From contig JBCAQO010000010.1 in the NCBI GenBank assembly GCA_039111635.1, positions 1,736,001 through 1,800,000 on the forward strand: DNA of 64,000 bases, read 5' to 3'. This DNA is from Heterobasidion occidentale (Eukaryota > Basidiomycota > Agaricomycetes > Russulales > Bondarzewiaceae). Shown in pieces: positions 59,252-64,000 of the stretch. The first letter of the stretch is position 1. Each line of letters opens with the position of its first letter. Under the pieces are notes generated by a model, which worked only from the letters and a program-made list of their open reading frames with translations, was not told the DNA's origin and made no database searches. A program made the translations under genes and the position numbers.

Positions 59252-61334
59252 ATGGTTCGCAGAACGTCCTTCGCTGGTACCCTCTTGTCCATCGCCGCGC
59301 TCGGTGCGTCTGCGCACCAACCCCGCGCGGCCGCGACGAGCACCTGCCAGTCGATTGCCGCCGCCATCTCTTCCGCCTCGGACGTCTACTATCCGCGTAA
59401 GTATATGCTGTTGCTTTTCTGGTTTTGGATTGCAACTAATCAGCGTACCTAGTCTCTATTAATTATATTCAAGACAATGCCCATTGGGCCTCTACAAGCT
59501 CACAAGATTCGACATGCTCCGTAGAACCGGGTAGCATTGAGGATGTTGGGAAGATTGTGCGTTACAGTGCGCGCACTGTCAAGTCAGCTTGGTTACCGAT
59601 TGTCTTTTGCCCAGCTACAAATTCTCGGGTCTACCAACACCTCATTCGCGGTATGCATTTCCGCCTCCTACTTATCTTCCAATGATTTGACTCGTAGGAT
59701 TAGGTGAAGGGCGGAGGCCACAGCTCAAACCCTGGATTTTCGTCTACGAGCGGCGTGCAAATTGCCATGACGCGCTTCAACAACGTCACCTATCACGCTG
59801 ATACCCAGACCGCCGACATCGGCACCGGCATTGTATGGGACGATGTTTACTCAGCTCTCGCACCATATAACGTCAACGTCGTCGGAGGCCGTGTCACCGG
59901 CGTGGGCGTTGCAGGTTTCACTTTGGGTGGAGGTACTGTGCCAGCAATTTCGGGTGCAATAGCTGCCAGTGCGGCCATGCTAACTATAGAACGCGTCACA
60001 CTTCATCTGTGTGGCGTCACAGGTTATTCGTGGAAGACGAGCCAGCATGGCCTGACGATTGATACTCTCGAAGCTTTTGAGTTGGTTCTTCCGAATGGGA
60101 CGGTTACCACCGTGACCTCTGAGGACGAGGACCTCTTCTTTGCGTTGAAGGTTAACTTGCCTCCGATCGGATTCTTTGCTTCTTTATTGACATTAGTCAC
60201 TTCTGACAGGGCGGCTTCAACAACTATGTGAGTTAGTTTGACAGATGAATGCTTGCAGATCCGAACTCTTTTTCGTCAGGGTATTGTGACCAAGTTCACG
60301 TTGAAGACCTTCCCTCAAACACAAGTTTGGGTAAGGCACATCCGACTTCGCGTCTCTTTCCTTTCGTGAGCTGAAGTATCTTTTTGAAGGGAGGTCTGGT
60401 CACCATCACACAAGAGCACTTGGCTGAGGTGAACGCCGCTGTTGCCAACTTCTCTGCCAATGTCAGTGATCCGAAGGCAGCCATTATCAGCGCATATAAC
60501 TTTGTGCTCGGGGCAGTGCGTGTTACTTACACCGTCAGATGGTGAATGGCTGGAACTGATGAAATTCACGCCACATCTATTAGCCTGGTGTCTCTCTGCT
60601 GTGCTTCTACGATGGCCCGACGTATCCCGACGGTATCTTTGACCAGCTGATGGTCGTCCCTCACTTCACGAAGGACATCTCCACGCGTTCATTCTTATCG
60701 CTGGTCACCTCTTCGCCCAGTGACGCGACTGCTAACACACGGTGAGTAGTCCCAATCTATAGCGAACTATTTTCAAAATTAAACCATTCGGCGCGATGCT
60801 AGAACTCTGTTCAGCAGCGTATCTATCCTCGAATATACACCTCGCTTGTTGGATGTGATTGTGAACGAGACCAAAGTCAGTTCAAACTCAAATCAATTAG
60901 CTCACAAAGTTTCTCAACCTGTTATTGTTTCTGTATAGTTCTGGGGTCAAAAGCTCTCACTCGAGGCTTCTGCAAGCTTCATTTCATACGATGTCGAACC
61001 TTTTGATGCTAGTCTCTTCAGCCACGGCAGCGGATCCGCGTACCCACCCGATCGTACACGTGGTCTCCTTCCACTCAACATTTACTTTGCGTGGGGCCTC
61101 AAGATCTTCGACTCGACCATGTACGATGCTATAGTGCAATCTACGAAGACAATCACCGCTGCAGCCATCGCAGACGGCCAGGACATCGCCGATGCGTCGA
61201 TTTACGGCAACTACGCGCTGTACGACACGCCGCTGGAGAACATCTACGGAGGCAATGTGGACCGCCTGAAGTCGATCAAGCAGACGTTCGACCCGAAGAA
61301 CATCATGGGTCTTGCGGGTGGATTCAAGTTCTGA
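59252..61334 (+). CDS. Secreted FAD-dependent oxidase (BBE/PCMH type), copy 1
   Basis: FAD-linked oxidases of this type oxidise sugars, alcohols or alkaloid-like substrates; the substrate here is unknown. The signal peptide MVRRTSFAGTLLSIAALGAS leads to CQSIAAAISSASDVYYP. The FAD-binding PCMH domain includes CSVEPGSIEDVGKI, then NTSFA|VKGGGHSSNPGFSST, whose His is the usual FAD-linking residue. Next are IAMTRFNNVTYHADTQTADI, GGRVTGVGVAGFTLGGG and TIDTLEAFELVLPNGT. The Cys that gives a second FAD bond in berberine-bridge enzymes is not seen in that glycine-rich stretch (GGRVTGVGV), suggesting a single link. An 18-nt exon codes for GGFNNY. The end matches the BBE C-terminus: YPDGIFDQL, NYALYDTPLENIYGGNVDRL and DPKNIMGLAGGFKF, with a TGA at 61332-61334. 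About 10 exons. Confidence 0.85.
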
Positions 61335-62689
61335 TTTACACAAACAGGGACAATTGTGTTCTCTGCTCTGATCTCTTTCGCGTTCCCGTGATCTAGGATA
61401 TTATTGTTATTGATGATAATAAGTACTCACCCCGATTCGCTTTCTTATACATCGAGGCGTGTGCATTACCACAATAAGCACGATTTTTGCGCAATTCTAG
61501 GCGTCGTGTGCTGCATACACTGTCTATCATTATCGATGGGTTTTAGGCACCTCTCCGGTTGAACGGCTCTAGTGAGTCCATGGTTCTTCGGCTACTATTG
61601 TGGGAGATAACTGTGTTCCTCAAAATACCTCTTCCAGGCCACCCTTGTTACGGTGACTTCTGTAGAAGTAATCGATACGAATCTCGCTTTGTTATCTGGC
61701 AATGGTGCGCAAGGTCGTGCGTCGCGCCAAGTCGTACCTCTAGTATGACCGTGCGGTCCTTTGCAAGAAGAAGCATCGCTATCGTCGCAATCTTATCATC
61801 ACACTGAATTGTTCCTAGATGTTCACAGACCTGGGGTAACTTCCGGTAGACAAATAAGTGAAGTCAAAGGTAAGTTGCTCATGCTCCGAGATCGTCTGAC
61901 TTCATTGCCGCATGTGAATCCTTTCGGGTATCCACAGGTAAGAAAGGGAAAGAAAGAAGAGCTTCAGGGTTAGAAATCCAGGGTCAAAAACCATGTGACC
62001 GAATAGGTTTGAGTGCCATTGGGACCGCGCGTATCCTGACCGAGATGCTCCTGTGGCTCACTATACTCAAGCGCGAAAATACCTGATTGCTGATCACGCT
62101 GCGTCATTGCTGAGCACCTCTATTCCTGTCCCTTTGCTATGCTGATACGCGTTCAGGTGTCGGCTAACTCGACGCGAACCCACCATGTCGCCGTGATGGC
62201 CTTGCCGCAATGCCGTCGTCCCAGAGTGCCGTCACACCGTGTAGTCTGCCGTTTGACGCGCAAGCCTCCCAGCAATTCTGAGAGCTACCGTATCACGTTT
62301 TCGGCTATGTCACTCACAAAATTTTACTCGCTTGGAGTGGGGCCGCCCGGATGCGTCAGTTATCCAGTATATTACAGGCATCTCGGCCTGCGCCCACTAT
62401 TTATTTGCTATAATCACTTTCCCCTTCAGGCCTCTAAACCGAATTAGACTCGTCGGTGCAGAGCCTGGCGGCGGTATGAGTAGCTTCCTCTGACAATGAC
62501 CTCTGTTTCCTTCGCCTGGATCAGACGCAGCTTGACCGATTTACGCTTGTTAGTCGACGGAGGGCGCGTTTCAAGCTGTTTCGTCAGCCGCTTAATTTCT
62601 CCACGGACGAGGTATAAATACAGTGCCCTGGATATCATTGCGATGTAGCTCACAGTCTTCTCCGATATCATTTACTCTCAGGCTTCAAT
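61335..62689. other. Intergenic between the two FAD oxidases
   Basis: About 1.35 kb with no supported gene. The last 80 nt hold the TATA box of copy 2. Confidence 0.5.
62613..62620 (+). promoter_or_regulatory. TATA box of FAD oxidase copy 2
   Basis: TATAAATA, 70 nt before the ATG at 62690. Confidence 0.7.
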
Positions 62690-64000
62690 ATGCTACTTCA
62701 ACCACACACATTTTCTTTTTACCTTCTGGCGGTCCTCAGCGGATTAGGGAGCAGCCGGGCCGATGCTACGGCAAACTCGACTTGTGAAGCAATTGCAAAG
62801 GCAGTTTCGCCACAATCCGACGTCTACTATCCTGGTGAGTCTTATAATGTAGGCATGTCTGCCAATCACATCTTACTCCTCGGGATTAGGGACATCTCAA
62901 TACACCTCAGACATCAAGCACTGGGTGGAGTCCAGCACGCAAGAGGCGGCATGCTCTGTTGAGCCCGGAAGCGTTCAGGACGTTTCGACAATTGTAAGTG
63001 GGTTTCTTTCTCTAGAGGTTCAATACTGATGCTTCAATTGCAGCTGGAAATTCTAGGCGATACCCGAACGCCATTTGCAGTATGTTCTTTTGATGCGTGT
63101 TTCGCTCAAATGAAGCTGGCTGACATCAATCAGGTCAAAGGAGGTGGCCACGCCTTCAATCTAGGTTTCTCCTCTACAACCGGTGTCCAAATCGCCATGA
63201 CTCGCTTCTCGAACTTGACCTATGATGAAATTAAGCAAACGGCAGAAATCGGCCCAGGATTGATCTGGCATGAGGTGTATGAGCGCCTCGCGCCATTCAA
63301 CGTCACGGTCGTCGGTGGCAGGGTTCCAACCGTTGGTGTTGCCGGTTTCACACTTGGAGGGGGTGAGCTCTTCTATCCTTTTATGCGCTCTTCCATATCT
63401 GACAAAGATCGCGCTAGGACTTTCCTTTAAGTCTAGTCAATACGGACTAGCTATTGATACTGTGCAAGCCTTCGAGCTAGTACTGCCGAATGGAACTGTC
63501 ACTACAGTAACGGCCGATAGCGAGGACCTTTTCTTCGGATTGAAGGTATTTTATCTTTTGACCCAAGTTATGTGCTCCTAATCACCTTGCTGCTCAGGGC
63601 GGATTCAATAACTTTGTGAGTTTGTTTGGTTAGATTTATTGAAACTTATCATCAATCGATGTACGTCTCAGGGCATTGTAACCAAATTCACATTCAAAAC
63701 ATTCCCGCAAGGCGAGATTTGGGTACGCACGGGGTTTCAAAGCTAATGTCCTCCGATCCTCGTATTTAAGTGTCCCACAGGCAGGCAGTGTTGTGGTTCC
63801 AGAACAAGGGCTGGATGCCTTGAACACTGCCGTGGCCAAACTTGCAGCGGACTGTACAGACCCGAAGATGGCGCTCAATGTCCAGTATGCATATGCAGCA
63901 GGCGTGGTAAGTGTTTCTTGGCGTAATCCTTGCAGACATGACATGACACAAGCTCATTCAGCTATCAGCAACTGCTTCAATTTTCTATGATGCCCCCACA
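62690..64000 (+). CDS. Secreted FAD-dependent oxidase, copy 2 (cut by window end)
   Basis: Tandem paralogue of the preceding gene, continuing beyond 64000. The signal peptide region MLLQPHTFSFYLLAVLSGLG is followed by CEAIAKAVSPQSDVYYP. Further blocks are ACSVEPGSVQDVSTI, LEILGDTRTPFA|VKGGGHAFNLGF (FAD-linking His kept), IAMTRFSNLTYDEIKQTAEI, GGRVPTVGVAGFTLGGG and VQAFELVLPNGTVTTVTA. The 18-nt exon codes for GGFNNF (63598-63615), then GIVTKFTFKTFPQGEIW. Intron positions match copy 1 where both can be seen. The last visible exon reads ATASIFYDAP, shortly before the substrate-binding part. Same family role as copy 1; the sequences have diverged well beyond recent duplication. Confidence 0.82.

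Noticed and set aside
59252..64000. FAD oxidases as part of a secondary-metabolite cluster
   Set aside because: No PKS, NRPS, terpene synthase, P450 or transporter lies in the window, so there is no support for a pathway.

Overview
The window looks like nuclear DNA of a filamentous basidiomycete, most likely an Agaricomycete. Nearly every gene is cut by short GT-AG introns of about 50-65 nt. The content includes families typical of that group: WW-domain/multi-TM proteins, F-box/LRR-like proteins, a DUF7587 gene, GtaA-type glutaminase, thaumatin-like proteins and pectin lyases. There are no operons, CRISPR arrays or prokaryotic signals. No species can be named from the sequence alone.

Layout. 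0.1-1.2 kb: a divergent TFIIB-like gene. 1.4-3.3 kb (minus): a frame-broken DUF7587 gene. 3.6-6.4 kb: a complete but inactivated Tc1/mariner-like transposon with about 35-bp terminal inverted repeats and a TA target duplication. 7.5-8.1 kb: a small, probably mitochondrial protein. 8.5-11.8 kb: BRO1 (ESCRT-associated). 11.9-12.4 kb (minus): MIC12 (MICOS). 12.5-22.9 kb: three tandem repeat units, each with a thaumatin-like gene; only the third copy reads cleanly. 23.5-27.3 kb: a glutaminase-A-like ectoprotein with a C-terminal membrane anchor. 27.6-32.4 kb: a divergent pair of pectinases (pectin lyase PL1, pectate lyase PL3). 33.3-35.1 kb (minus): an F-box protein. 36.3-39.2 kb (minus): two tandem four-TM membrane proteins. 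40.1-41.3 kb (minus): eIF2-beta. 41.5-42.7 kb: ATP synthase gamma. 43.3-49.6 kb: two tandem WW-domain membrane proteins with a hairpin MITE between them. 50.0-52.8 kb (minus): CAF-1 p60. 53.0-55.3 kb (minus): GLFG nucleoporin Nup54/57. 55.9-57.3 kb: ribokinase. 57.5-58.1 kb (minus): ribosomal protein eL27. 59.3-64 kb: two tandem FAD-dependent (BBE/PCMH-type) oxidases, the second cut by the window edge.

How the genes fit together. Housekeeping genes alternate with secreted or membrane gene families that have expanded by local tandem duplication: 3 thaumatin-like, 2 WW-TM, 2 four-TM and 2 FAD oxidases. The secreted set (thaumatin-like proteins, glutaminase, PL1, PL3, FAD oxidases) fits growth on plant cell walls and protein-derived nitrogen. 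That is an inference from families, not a demonstrated pathway.

Quality caveat. Several genes, including the housekeeping ribokinase, carry single-base frame breaks; four of them fall in or next to short homopolymers. Part of the apparent pseudogenization could therefore be base-calling error, and the raw reads would decide. I found no clear evidence of a wholly new system. The most unusual structures are the thaumatin-like array, with its 7-nt exon, GT/GC donor switch and copy-specific lesions, and the 229-bp MITE.
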